Source: Deltaproteobacteria bacterium
Lineage (GTDB): Bacteria > Desulfobacterota > Desulfobacteria > Desulfobacterales > JAABPS01
DNA length: 30,319 nt
Direction of reading: 5' to 3'
Assembly: GCA_019309685.1 (NCBI GenBank)
Contig: JAFDFT010000003.1
Location: 1 to 30,319, forward strand
A program made the position numbers and the translations under genes. The notes beneath the pieces were generated by a model. That model made no database searches and was not told where the DNA came from. It saw only the letters and a list, made by a program, of their open reading frames with translations. This document shows, piece after piece, positions 8,979 to 17,389 of this stretch (within the stretch, counting starts at the first letter, position 1; each line of letters starts with the position of its first letter).

Positions 8979-9200
8979 CACTGCCGATCAAAAACAAAAT
9001 ATCATTTATATCAAGAGGTTATGCGACAGTATGGAAAACAAAAGAACATCTAGCATAGTTTTAAAAGGGTGTCAAGACTTTAACATGTTTTTTTTATTGA
9101 TTTTTTGGTGAGTTTTATCGTTCATGCAGCGGGAATTGTTTGCAAGAGGAAGTTTATAAATGGTGATCACACTATTTTTGTATGTGTTTATAATAACAAT

Positions 9201-9240
9201 AAAAAAGGGGGTTCCTTTGATACGGCTCCCCCTTTTAAAA
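9201..9240 (-). terminator. Rho-independent terminator of folD
   Basis: Read on the minus strand, AAAAGGGGG pairs with CCCCCTTTT around a loop containing GTATCAAA, and a run of T follows directly. It begins six bases beyond the folD stop codon. Confidence 0.85.
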
Positions 9241-9245
9241 AGGTT

Positions 9246-10154
9246 CTATTCAATACCCAGCTTGAACTTAAGCGATTTAAGCGTATTTTTCATAAGCATG
9301 GTGATGGTCATGGGGCCGACACCACCGGGAACAGGCGTAATCGATCCGGCTATTTCCTTTGCAGCTTCAAAGTCAACATCACCCTTTAGAATCGCTATTG
9401 TTTTTCCTGTTTTTTCGCTTATTTTTTCACCTACACGGTTTACGCCGACATCAATAACACACGCGCCTGGTTTAATCCATTCCGGTTTTACAAGATCCGG
9501 AACACCGGCAGCGACAATAAGAATGTCTGCGCGCTTGCAATGTTCTTCCATATTTTTGGTACGCGTATGAACAACAGTCACTGTCGAGTTCGCGCCATCA
9601 CCTTTTTGAAGCATCATATTGGCAATGGGCTTGCCAACGATATTTGAACGGCCCACAACCACGACTTCTGCACCGCTGGTTTCAACACCAGCCCTGATAA
9701 TCATTTCCTGTATACCTGCGGGCGTGCAAGGCGGGAATTTTACTTCAGAACCGCCAATCATCAATCGTCCGACATTCACAGGATGAAATCCATCCACATC
9801 CTTATCAGGATCAATGGCGTTTAGTATTTTCTTTTCATCAATATGATCCGGCAGAGGGAGCTGTACAAGGATACCGTTAATTGAATCGTCATTGTTGTAT
9901 TTATCGATGAGGGCCAGAAGATCTGCTTCAGAGATATCAACCGGCTGACTATCTTGAATTTCTTTAAAACCGACCCTGTGAGCGGTTTTGATCTTCAGTG
10001 TAACATAAGACATAGAGGCGGGATTTTCTCCAATAAGAATCGTTACCAGACCCGGAACAACATTGTGCTTTTCCTTGATTTGTGCGACTTCCCCCGTAAT
10101 CTCTTCAAGAATTTGTTCACGGATCTCCGTGCCTTTAATAAGTTTTGCTGACAT
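9246..10154 (-). CDS. folD: Bifunctional methylenetetrahydrofolate dehydrogenase / methenyltetrahydrofolate cyclohydrolase FolD
   Basis: FolD interconverts 5,10-methylene-, 5,10-methenyl- and 10-formyl-tetrahydrofolate with NADP in the cytoplasm, feeding purine and formyl-Met synthesis and, in some anaerobes, the C1 branch of the Wood-Ljungdahl pathway. The 302 residues have catalytic Y50 and K54 in SYVTLKIK, Q98 in ILVQLPLP and D121 in DKDVDGFHPVN, at the same positions as in E. coli. The Rossmann NADP motif VVVGRSNIVGKP (165-176) and the C-terminal PVPGGVGPMT (274-283) are intact. The start is clear: AAGGAGATATAAA precedes the ATG. It is a single-gene unit with its own terminator. Confidence 0.98.
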   Translation of the reverse strand: MSAKLIKGTEIREQILEEITGEVAQIKEKHNVVPGLVTILIGENPASMSYVTLKIKTAHRVGFKEIQDSQPVDISEADLLALIDKYNNDDSINGILVQLPLPDHIDEKKILNAIDPDKDVDGFHPVNVGRLMIGGSEVKFPPCTPAGIQEMIIRAGVETSGAEVVVVGRSNIVGKPIANMMLQKGDGANSTVTVVHTRTKNMEEHCKRADILIVAAGVPDLVKPEWIKPGACVIDVGVNRVGEKISEKTGKTIAILKGDVDFEAAKEIAGSITPVPGGVGPMTITMLMKNTLKSLKFKLGIE

Positions 10155-10311
10155 TTTATATCTCCTTTCGAAAAAATATTTATAAAGATTATATGACGTC
10201 TTACTGTAATTTGAAATCCTGAATTCTATTAGTTCAATAAAAAATCGATGTCAAGATAAGGATTTTGGTATGGAAAAAAGATTTAATCATGCAGAGGCAA
10301 TCCCCATCCAT

Positions 10312-10350
10312 AGTTTTTTAAAAGCCCCGTCTTCTAAGGCGGGGTGGTTT
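10312..10350 (-). terminator. GC-rich hairpin, likely terminator after argC
   Basis: On the minus strand, CCCCGCCT (10338-10345) pairs with AGACGGGG (10326... region) around a four-base TAGA-type loop with one G-T pair, followed by CTTTTAAAAAAC. It sits about 110 bases past the argC stop, in the 10155-10457 gap, which holds no gene. Similar GCCCCGTC/GGCGGGG hairpins occur at ends of IS200/IS605-type elements, so a relic of such an element is the alternative; no tnpA or tnpB sequence is present. Confidence 0.6.
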
Positions 10351-10457
10351 ACTAAAATATGGCCTTTCGAAAACAGGAATTATCTCTATTATGCATAGCC
10401 GTTCAAAAATAGGCCTTCACCTGAATAATACTATGCTTCTGATTTAGCCGTGTATAT

Positions 10458-11495
10458 TTATATGGGAAATGGAGGGTTGGTCAGGCCCGTTGTCTCATCG
10501 AGACCGAGCATGATATTCATATTTTGAACGGCTTGTCCGGATGCGCCTTTAATAAGATTATCGATTGTTGAAACAATAATCATTCGATTATTTCTCTCAT
10601 CCATTTTCAGCCCGATATCGCAATAATTTGTTCCCCGGACATACAGCGTGTCAGGCGGTTGATCCTCAGGGCGGATCCGAACAAACGGATGGTTGGCAAA
10701 AAAAGAAATGAGACATTCGCCCACATTTTTTCCGTTGACGTTTTTATTAAGATTAACGTATATGGTTGAAAGCATTCCTCTTGTCATGGGTAAAAGGTGC
10801 GGTACAAAAGAAATGCTGATTGGTTTGCCTGCGTGTTCACTCAGGACTTCTTCAATTTCAGGGGTATGTCTGTGAGTGGTTATTTTGTATGCCTTGAATG
10901 ATTCATTAACTTCACAAAAATGGGTTGTCAGCGAAAGGGATCGGCCCGCGCCGCTGACACCGGATTTTGAATCTGCGATAATAGAATTAGGATCAATCAA
11001 GTTATTTCTCAGTAGAGGAATGAGCGGAAGGAGAATGCTCGTTGGATAACAGCCGGGATTTCCAACCAGAGTTGCGCTGGTTATACTGGCTGAATAGACC
11101 TCGCTTAATCCATACACCGCAACTTTCATTAAATCCTTTGCCGAATGGGGCTGGTAAACAGATTCATAAATGGCTGGATCATTGAATCTGAAATCCGCGG
11201 AAAGGTCTACAACCTTTTTGCCCCGGCTGATCAGTTCAGGGATATATAGCATGGGGAGGCTGTGGGGCAGCGCCATAAATACAAAATCAGTCTTATTACA
11301 CACATCATCTGCAGAGAACGCTTCACAGGATAAATCCGTCACACCGGCTAAAGCGGGATAAACAGTGTCAAATCGCACGCCTTCATACTGGCGAGATGTG
11401 AGAGCTTTCAACTCAATCTCCGGATGAACGGAGAGCAGCCGAACGAGTTCAGCGCCTGTATATCCTGTAGCGCCAACAATGCCAACCCTGATCAT
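10458..11495 (-). CDS. argC: N-acetyl-gamma-glutamyl-phosphate reductase ArgC
   Basis: ArgC reduces N-acetyl-glutamyl-5-phosphate to the semialdehyde with NADPH, the third step of arginine synthesis. The 345-residue protein has the NADP motif GATGYTGAEL (8-17), catalytic C149 in GNPGCYPTS, the SKSGVSGAGR block (180-189) and HRHTPEIEE (211-219) with the expected catalytic histidine. This is the long type-1 form. AAGGAG is eight bases before the ATG. The gene starts 35 bases after the DUF4340 gene on the same strand and may be co-transcribed with the ABC cluster, although there is no known functional link. No other arg genes are in the window. Confidence 0.97.
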   Translation of the reverse strand: MIRVGIVGATGYTGAELVRLLSVHPEIELKALTSRQYEGVRFDTVYPALAGVTDLSCEAFSADDVCNKTDFVFMALPHSLPMLYIPELISRGKKVVDLSADFRFNDPAIYESVYQPHSAKDLMKVAVYGLSEVYSASITSATLVGNPGCYPTSILLPLIPLLRNNLIDPNSIIADSKSGVSGAGRSLSLTTHFCEVNESFKAYKITTHRHTPEIEEVLSEHAGKPISISFVPHLLPMTRGMLSTIYVNLNKNVNGKNVGECLISFFANHPFVRIRPEDQPPDTLYVRGTNYCDIGLKMDERNNRMIIVSTIDNLIKGASGQAVQNMNIMLGLDETTGLTNPPFPI

Positions 11496-11530
11496 AGTAT
11501 TTACTCCTTTTATTTCCCTTAATATACGTT

Positions 11531-12484
11531 TTACTTTTTCAGTAAGCTTTCCATGAAATGGTTTGCCTGATAGTCCGGTATTTCAAACGGTTGAGTGCTT
11601 TCTGAAGATATACATGATCGGCTTTTATCATCTTTGCTTTTTTTGGCAAATACTTTCAAAAAGTATTCCTTATTTCCTTTTAAAACCAATGTGAACGCAG
11701 GGTATTTAAAATCAGCTATTTGCTTATCATATATATATTTATCACATTTTAATTTTGACACAACATCCAGCAGGCTTTCCAGCCGTTTTTGATCGACGCT
11801 TCCTTTACCAATATATTTCCAGACCGGTTCAGAAGGTTTTACCGCACTTTCTGGATCTGAAGGCTTCTTGATGTCATCTGTTTTTTCAGGCTCTTTCTTA
11901 ACAAATGTATATGTTTTACCCTGTTTGATAAGCGCTATTTCTTTTATTTCTTTTTTATCAAAAGAAAGAACATTTTTATCTCGTAGATCTTCCATGGCTT
12001 GATCAAATTTTGGCCTGATATTTGTATTCGCGTGGTAAACGCGGTAATCTTTCGGCAGTTTGATATGGGTATGCCTGTAGGACTCAGCTGTTTTGCCAAG
12101 CTCAAACTCCCGCTGTAATGTTCCGTCAGATGACCATGCCTTGATGGTAATTTTTTTATCATCTCCAAGATCATAGATACCATAGTTTTTTGACTCAGAT
12201 ACCAGAGCCGTGAGTGAAAGCTTTTCGATAATATCAAGCATACCGCTGATTTTATCTTTGTCCGCAATATAGTCTTCAGGTGCTATATGCCAGGTTGAAT
12301 TTATTTTATTGAGCGTGAGGCTGCTGTCTTTTTTGGAGATTTCTATTTTTGTGATGTCTTCTCTGACAATGCTCGGGATATCCGGAAGGTCATAGAAAGA
12401 CCGGTCCTGCTTACGAAGGATAAGGTACATGGACAAAATGATTATAAGTATACCCAGGATTATGTATTCTCTTTTAATTTTCAT
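11531..12484 (-). CDS. DUF4340 domain-containing protein, membrane-anchored
   Basis: A 317-residue protein with one N-terminal membrane segment (about 7-24) and a large soluble, probably periplasmic part. The order of conserved-looking pieces (a V-x-x-I-x-I-x-K start, a central ALVSESKNYGIYDLGD block, then a Lys-rich linker near 190-215 and a second similar half) fits DUF4340 proteins, often found beside GldG-type ABC auxiliaries. No catalytic motif is seen and the function is unknown. It begins three bases after the GldG-like stop codon, with AAGGA overlapping the end of that gene, so the two are translationally coupled and likely form one envelope complex. Confidence 0.8.
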   Translation of the reverse strand: MKIKREYIILGILIIILSMYLILRKQDRSFYDLPDIPSIVREDITKIEISKKDSSLTLNKINSTWHIAPEDYIADKDKISGMLDIIEKLSLTALVSESKNYGIYDLGDDKKITIKAWSSDGTLQREFELGKTAESYRHTHIKLPKDYRVYHANTNIRPKFDQAMEDLRDKNVLSFDKKEIKEIALIKQGKTYTFVKKEPEKTDDIKKPSDPESAVKPSEPVWKYIGKGSVDQKRLESLLDVVSKLKCDKYIYDKQIADFKYPAFTLVLKGNKEYFLKVFAKKSKDDKSRSCISSESTQPFEIPDYQANHFMESLLKK

Positions 12485-12487
12485 TGG

Positions 12488-14674
12488 TTACGTTCCTTGC
12501 TGATTAAACATTATCTGAATTCGGTTTTTTCTGGAACGGCGGCGAAACAACACGAGCAGTCCAAATACAACGACCAGTATCGGCAGTCCGATAATATTAA
12601 AGGATTTTACAAAGGTTCTCACCCCTGCGCTCGTGTCACGCAATGGGTTGAACCTTTGCTCCTTGCTTCTCATGGCAACAATTTGTTCCCGATTGTTTAA
12701 GAAATCGAGAGTGTTCATAATAAATACGGTATTTGGGTCTCTTCCATTCGGATCGAGCAACTGATCTTTAAGCATTTCAGTAGAAGCCATGATAAAAATT
12801 TTAGCGGGTTTTCCTTTAGATATAAAATCACCCTCCGTTTTGATCTTTGCCTGACCTGCGGAGTTTGTTTTTTTTATCTGAGCTTCTTTTGAGTCTTCAT
12901 CGGCAACTATTTTATCGGGAATCGGTTTTCCTTCAAAAAAGCTGGAAAATTTTCCCTCAAGGATATACGCCAAGGGAAAGCTGCGCTGTTCTTCCGGGCG
13001 TTTGGGAGGGCGGCTAAATCGAATGTCAAAGTTGATCCCCTCTGCCATCTCCCAGGATTTATCTGAGGAAGAGAAAAGCTTTTCCGCGAGAAGTCCATTT
13101 TGCGCCACACGGTCTTTATCCAGAAACAACGGGGAAATCTTCATGGCGATGATGCCTTTAATATTTTTCATAATCAGGTGGTTATTGTTGATGGATTGTT
13201 CTTTAATAACAGGAGCAAAATAAATCGGCCGTTGGCCTCCACCATACTCCTGAGGCATTTCCTGTTTAAAGCAGTTTTCATCCAGCACATATGAATTGTT
13301 AACGCTGACACCATAATGACGCAGGAGTTTTTCAAGGCCGGTATTAATAGGGATGTATTGCGGCGGCATTTGTCCCATGCCAAAACCTTTCTGTCTTCCA
13401 GGCATAATTTCATTAAACGGATCTAAAAAGAGGGCGAGGCTCTTTCCTCGCAGCAGGAATTGATCGATTTGAAACAACTCAAAATCCGTAAAGGGTTCAA
13501 CCGGTTTGATCATGACGAGGCAGTTAATACTATCCGGGATACTGCCTTCTGATAAATTGATATTTTTAATAGAATAGTTTTGAGATGTAAGGGTTTGGAA
13601 AACGGACAGGCCGCTTTGATTTCGCTGGCCCCAGGAAAATGAAGAAATAGTTTCAGCGCCATGATCTGAAAGAAAGCCGATATCTTCATTGATATCGATC
13701 AAGGATTCGAGATTCTCGTTAATGACTTCCTCCATTTCCTTTATTTCAGCTATTGAATATTGAACCCCGATCAATGGAACTTGTACCGTATTTATCAAAG
13801 GGATGCTAATTACGTTAGCTTTATATGCCATTACCAGGCCGGCCATTCCATGACCGGCGGTTACATTTTTGCTCTTAATGGACGGCCACTTAAATGAAGG
13901 AATTTTGTATTTCTCCGCTTCTGCTTTTATATTTTCATCATCAGAAGGATTGATATATTCAAAAGCGATTTTGCCGTAAGACTTGTTGTTGATTTTATCT
14001 ATTACTTTTTCGAGTTCATCAGGAAGCGTGTTTAAATGTTGGAGCCGCATATGCGGCGCAATAGCGTATAAGGACGACGAGAGAAAGAGCTTTATCTTAA
14101 TTTTATCTTCAATATTTAATAGCGCACTGGTTTTATTATTGAGTTTTCGAATCGCCATGGTCAACTGATATTCCAAACCATCGGTTGATGTAATGGTGGG
14201 GATCTGTTCGATCATATCACCATGAATAATGACAAGGCCCATATAGGCGTTTTGGAATTTTACCTCATCTTTTTCAACATTGCGTATTTGAACAGGGTAC
14301 ACACCATAATTTTTGGCCAGTTCCCTGTTTATTCTGGTTTTTGGGGTGATATCATTTTCATCGGGACTGACATTATAAAATGTGTAATTAAAATTTTTGT
14401 TGGAATAAAGCGCGTATTCTTCCAGCAGGTCATGAAGGTATTGCTTTGTGCTGTTATGAGGGGCCGGCAGATTTTTGGTAAAAAAGATTTTAATTGTTAA
14501 TGGTTCTTTGAGTGTGGATACCACCTGCTTGCTGGCTTCAGATAAAGAAAAGATTTTGTTTTCCGTCAGATCCCATCGATCAAAAAGGGTTACTCCTGCC
14601 AGGTTAATGAGAATAATGACAATGAAATAAACAATAAATTTTATATAATCTTCATATCTTTTTTTAATAGTCAT
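12488..14674 (-). CDS. GldG-family ABC transporter auxiliary protein
   Basis: A 728-residue membrane protein with one N-terminal segment (about 11-30), a very large extracytoplasmic region and a C-terminal segment (about 692-710) followed by an RRRSRKNR cytoplasmic anchor. The sequence FDRWDLTENKIFSLSEAS just after the first segment is typical of GldG/ABC-type uncharacterised transport auxiliaries. In Bacteroidota GldG works with GldA and GldF in gliding; this organism shows no other gliding genes, so another role is likely. The body resembles GIFT/intraflagellar-transport-like domains of this family by arrangement only. The start has AAGGAGAG overlapping the permease stop. It is longer than Bacteroidota GldG, which I recall as about 560 residues. 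Confidence 0.85.
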   Translation of the reverse strand: MTIKKRYEDYIKFIVYFIVIILINLAGVTLFDRWDLTENKIFSLSEASKQVVSTLKEPLTIKIFFTKNLPAPHNSTKQYLHDLLEEYALYSNKNFNYTFYNVSPDENDITPKTRINRELAKNYGVYPVQIRNVEKDEVKFQNAYMGLVIIHGDMIEQIPTITSTDGLEYQLTMAIRKLNNKTSALLNIEDKIKIKLFLSSSLYAIAPHMRLQHLNTLPDELEKVIDKINNKSYGKIAFEYINPSDDENIKAEAEKYKIPSFKWPSIKSKNVTAGHGMAGLVMAYKANVISIPLINTVQVPLIGVQYSIAEIKEMEEVINENLESLIDINEDIGFLSDHGAETISSFSWGQRNQSGLSVFQTLTSQNYSIKNINLSEGSIPDSINCLVMIKPVEPFTDFELFQIDQFLLRGKSLALFLDPFNEIMPGRQKGFGMGQMPPQYIPINTGLEKLLRHYGVSVNNSYVLDENCFKQEMPQEYGGGQRPIYFAPVIKEQSINNNHLIMKNIKGIIAMKISPLFLDKDRVAQNGLLAEKLFSSSDKSWEMAEGINFDIRFSRPPKRPEEQRSFPLAYILEGKFSSFFEGKPIPDKIVADEDSKEAQIKKTNSAGQAKIKTEGDFISKGKPAKIFIMASTEMLKDQLLDPNGRDPNTVFIMNTLDFLNNREQIVAMRSKEQRFNPLRDTSAGVRTFVKSFNIIGLPILVVVFGLLVLFRRRSRKNRIQIMFNQQGT

Positions 14675-14684
14675 TTAGCTCTCC

Positions 14685-15389
14685 TTAATATTTTTCTTGC
14701 AGGATCAGATGTGAGCCGTACAGGCCCAGGAAGCTGAGGCTCAGAAAGTAGATGATATCTCTAGAGTCAATGATCCCTTTTGAGATATTTTCAAAATGAT
14801 ATCCCGCGGCAATGTATTGTAAAAATCCCACAATTGAGCTTGGAAAGAAAAAAAGCATTTTATCGATAAGAGTCAGAAAAAAACAGATGACCATGCCGAT
14901 GATAAAGGCGATGATCTGGTTTCTTGTCAGAGAAGATGCGAACAGCCCTATGGAAGAAAAGGCGGCCCCAAGCAGAATGGCGCCGATGTATCCTCCGATT
15001 ACGGGTCCCCAATCAATATCGCCCAAAAATGAAATAAAAATTGGATACGCCAATGTGGGAACCAGCATGGCTGTTGTAAAAGCGGTTGCCGCCAAAAATT
15101 TTCCCAACAGAACGTCACGAAATGTCACCGGCAGCGTCAGCAGCGTTTCATATGTGCCGATATTAATTTCTTCGGACAAAAGCCGCATGGGGATCGCAGG
15201 GACCACAAAAGAGAAAGTAATGGGAAGAAGTAAAAAAAAGGCTCTTAAGGCTGCCTGATTTGACAGAAAAAATGATGAAAAAAAGAACCACCCGGTGATT
15301 AACAAAAAAATTGAAATAACAATATACGCGATGGGTGATATAAAATACTCGCTGAATTCCCTGATAAATATATATTTAACTTGTCTCAT
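14685..15389 (-). CDS. ABC-2 type transporter permease (GldF-like)
   Basis: A 234-residue integral membrane protein with about six segments (near 20-42, 50-68, 97-121, 130-152, 158-180 and 211-231). The cytoplasmic segment SEEINIGTYETLLTLPVT (72-89) is the typical coupling region of ABC-2 permeases of the GldF/NosY group. Its ATG shares one base with the stop codon of the ATPase gene (TAATG), with AAGGAG eight bases upstream inside the ATPase gene, so the two subunits are co-translated. The GldG-like gene follows ten bases downstream. The substrate is not evident; some permeases of this type work on the outer envelope rather than in import. Confidence 0.88.
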   Translation of the reverse strand: MRQVKYIFIREFSEYFISPIAYIVISIFLLITGWFFFSSFFLSNQAALRAFFLLLPITFSFVVPAIPMRLLSEEINIGTYETLLTLPVTFRDVLLGKFLAATAFTTAMLVPTLAYPIFISFLGDIDWGPVIGGYIGAILLGAAFSSIGLFASSLTRNQIIAFIIGMVICFFLTLIDKMLFFFPSSIVGFLQYIAAGYHFENISKGIIDSRDIIYFLSLSFLGLYGSHLILQEKY

Positions 15390-16327
15390 TATTCATTCTC
15401 CTTGGTGAGTTCTCTAAAAATATTTTCAAGGGTTTTGGCTTCCCGGTAAAGTTCCAGCAGGGTCCAGTCGGTTTTCTTAATTTCCCGATAGATATCTTCT
15501 CTAAGATCCTGATCAGTGCGGCAGGTGATTTTTGAATGGATAATTTTATTTGTGCTGTTTTCTTTTTCGATCTTTACAATTCCACTGATCGATCCAAGTT
15601 TATCTTTTATCTTTTGCAGACTTGTATTTTTCAATGAAATATGGATGAAATATTCTCCGCTCGCTGCTTTTTTAAGGGATTCTGTTTTGTCATCCGCGAT
15701 GATTTTGCCTTTATTGATAATAGCAATACGGTTGCACGTCGCTTCCGCTTCGCTGAGGATGTGGGTAGAAAGAATAATTGTTTTCTTTTTACTTATTCGT
15801 CTGATAATTTCCCGGATTTCAACTCGCTGATTGGGGTCCAGACCTGATGTGGGTTCATCCAGCACAAGAATTTCCGGATCGTTCATCATAGCATGGGCCA
15901 GTCCCACGCGCTGGTTATATCCCTTTGAAAGCTCTCCAATGGGTCTGTGCATGACTTCCCGGATACCGCAAAGATCCACAAGATCGTTGATCCTCTTGTT
16001 TTTTTGATCCGTGTCTAATTCACGGATATTGGCGATGTATGTAAGATAATCGTACACCAGCATTTCGTGGTATAAAGGGGCGCTTTCAGGCAAATACCCC
16101 ATGAGCTTTTTAATCTCCAGGGAATTTTCTTCAATGGTAAAATCCTTTACATGGATATCTCCTGAAGTGGGCTTAAGAAAACCGGTAAGCATTCTCAATG
16201 TGGTTGTTTTTCCCGCGCCGTTTGGGCCTAGCAAACCCAGGATTTCTCCTTTTTTGATTTTCAGGTTAATCTGATCCACCGCGCAAAAATCTTCGTAGTA
16301 TTTGGTAAGACTTTGGACATTAATCAT
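15389..16327 (-). CDS. ABC transporter ATP-binding protein (GldA-like)
   Basis: The 312-residue ATPase energises the permease encoded next to it. With the start at MINVQSL, Walker A GPNGAGKT is at 34-41, the signature LSKGYNQR at 133-140 and Walker B LVLDEP at 154-159, followed by TSGLDPNQR and a switch His in LSTHILSE. A C-terminal domain of about 90 residues follows, as in DrrA/GldA-type exporters. The ATG at 16327 is chosen because AGGAGG precedes it by eight bases. An upstream in-frame ATG at 16357 lies inside repeat A2 and has no ribosome binding site, so the ten extra residues are probably not made. It is the first gene of the ABC-permease-GldG-DUF4340 run. Confidence 0.92.
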   Translation of the reverse strand: MINVQSLTKYYEDFCAVDQINLKIKKGEILGLLGPNGAGKTTTLRMLTGFLKPTSGDIHVKDFTIEENSLEIKKLMGYLPESAPLYHEMLVYDYLTYIANIRELDTDQKNKRINDLVDLCGIREVMHRPIGELSKGYNQRVGLAHAMMNDPEILVLDEPTSGLDPNQRVEIREIIRRISKKKTIILSTHILSEAEATCNRIAIINKGKIIADDKTESLKKAASGEYFIHISLKNTSLQKIKDKLGSISGIVKIEKENSTNKIIHSKITCRTDQDLREDIYREIKKTDWTLLELYREAKTLENIFRELTKENE

Positions 16328-16347
16328 ATGGTTTGTCCTCCTGTGTA

Positions 16348-16496
16348 GACCTTGCAAAATCTCATTTTTTGCCCAATTTCTTTGTCATTCTCAAATTTAA
16401 ATCCGCCACCGAACTTTGGCGGATTAATCCTCGAAATACTTAATGTATTCCTGTGGTTAATCTCGCTAAAGCTGGACGCTTTCCTTGAACTTGAAC
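16348..16496. repeat. Family A palindromic element, long copy A2
   Basis: It begins GACCTTGCAAAATC and runs through TTTTTTGCCCAATTTC, then repeats the inner order of A1: hairpin AATCCGCCA/TGGCGGATT (16400-16408 with 16417-16425), AATCCTCGAAATAC, a second small hairpin with a changed loop, and CTTTCCTTGAACTTGAAC. The right terminal repeat is not clear, so the right end is uncertain. It lies directly upstream of the ribosome binding site of the ABC ATPase gene. The rest of the 16328-16624 gap shows no gene. Confidence 0.7.
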
Positions 16497-16624
16497 CCCG
16501 GTTAAATATGAAAACGAATTTAACGGGGCAGGTAAAAATTGGAATTTTGAAAAGGCTTACCGATTATTTATTATTATTTAGATGAGGTAAAACTTATTTT
16601 GCCGTCATTATTGTATCATCCCTT

Positions 16625-16939
16625 CTAATCACTAATCGTTTTTTTCAGATTAGGGAGTGTTTCAGGTTTATCACGGTGTACGTATTTGCTGTCGCCATCT
16701 CTTGCAGTTACATTTTCATAAACACCATCATCACGTTTTACGAGCTTCGTGAAACCAAGGTCTTTTAACTCACTGTTTGTTTTAGGAGTGCTGATATTAA
16801 TTCTTGAAATGATTTTTCGGATCGGCCCATTGCACTCAGGGCAGTGGGTAAGGTCTTTATCAGACATAGGATGCTGGATCTCAAATATCTTTCCTAACTG
16901 ACATACGTTGTCTAAATGTTCATATTCGTATAAAGGCAT
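16625..16939 (-). CDS. FmdB-like zinc-ribbon protein
   Basis: A 104-residue protein starting MPLYEYEH, typical of the FmdB/CxxC_CxxC_SSSS regulatory zinc-ribbon family, followed by a C-terminal extension with DLGFTKLVKRDDGVYENVTA. Only one full Cys pair is present (C33 and C36 in CPEC). The first knuckle has C13 alone, preceded by H8, where the family usually has CxxC. The protein may bind zinc through His or may have lost it. The function is unknown. No good ribosome binding site is visible because repeat A3 starts 12 bases upstream of the ATG. Confidence 0.75.
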   Translation of the reverse strand: MPLYEYEHLDNVCQLGKIFEIQHPMSDKDLTHCPECNGPIRKIISRINISTPKTNSELKDLGFTKLVKRDDGVYENVTARDGDSKYVHRDKPETLPNLKKTISD

Positions 16940-16950
16940 GTTTTATTATT

Positions 16951-17032
16951 GAGACCTTTGCAAAACCCCACTTTTTGCTCAATTTTAGTTTTCCTTGAAC
17001 TTAAGTAAAAATCAGCATTTTTCAAAGGTCTC
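16951..17032. repeat. Family A short derivative A3
   Basis: An 82-base element with terminal inverted repeats GAGACCTTTGCAAAA and, on the other strand, GAGACCTTTGAAAAA. It equals the left part of the long copies (through TTTTTGCTCAATTTT) joined to the right part (TTTCCTTGAACTT ... AGCATTTTT), with the central hairpins missing. It lies upstream of the FmdB-like gene. Confidence 0.8.
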
Positions 17033-17169
17033 TTATTCTCTAAGATTTTTAGGTTAAAAAAGGGAAATTCCACATTCATGAATGTACGGTATGCTGATGT
17101 GGAATAAGATAGGTGTTTTTGTTTGCCTGTCAAGTGAAAAATCATATTTTTTACAATGTATCTATGTAC

Positions 17170-17379
17170 TTATTTGTCTTTGAGGTCATTTACCAGGTCT
17201 TTTATGATGGAAACAACATTTTGCCCTCTTTCCCTGGCAATGCGATGTGCGTCTCCAACAATTTGAACGGCCTGACTTTTAAGATCAGGAGGTGAGGGTA
17301 AAGGAAGACCCCGGTTCTGGTAGCGCCATTGCAAAACGCGGATTGCGAGTTTTTCTTCCTGACGTCTGATGAAGGTCAT
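17170..17379 (-). CDS. Small unknown protein, 69 residues
   Basis: I do not recognise a named family. The product is rich in Arg and Lys, with two probable helices (about 5-20 and 34-68) joined by a Pro-rich turn, GLPLPSPPD (24-32). There is no signal peptide or membrane segment. The composition and codon use look like a real gene, and nothing longer lies on the other strand. The ribosome binding site is weak. It lies between holA and the FmdB-like gene on the same strand. A 10-bp hairpin (TCTTCTCCAA/TTGGAGAAGA) lies a few bases upstream of the start. Confidence 0.55.
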   Translation of the reverse strand: MTFIRRQEEKLAIRVLQWRYQNRGLPLPSPPDLKSQAVQIVGDAHRIARERGQNVVSIIKDLVNDLKDK

Positions 17380-17389
17380 AGTATCTTTT

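Noticed and set aside
9160..9570. 136-codon plus-strand open frame opposite the folD end
   Set aside because: It overlaps folD and its terminator, and its sequence shows no recognisable domain.
14812..15258. 148-codon open frame on the plus strand opposite the permease gene
   Set aside because: It is antisense to a well supported permease, has no ribosome binding site and no family features.
16352..16585. 77-codon plus-strand frame over element A2
   Set aside because: It translates the repeat element and AT-rich flank and has no ribosome binding site.
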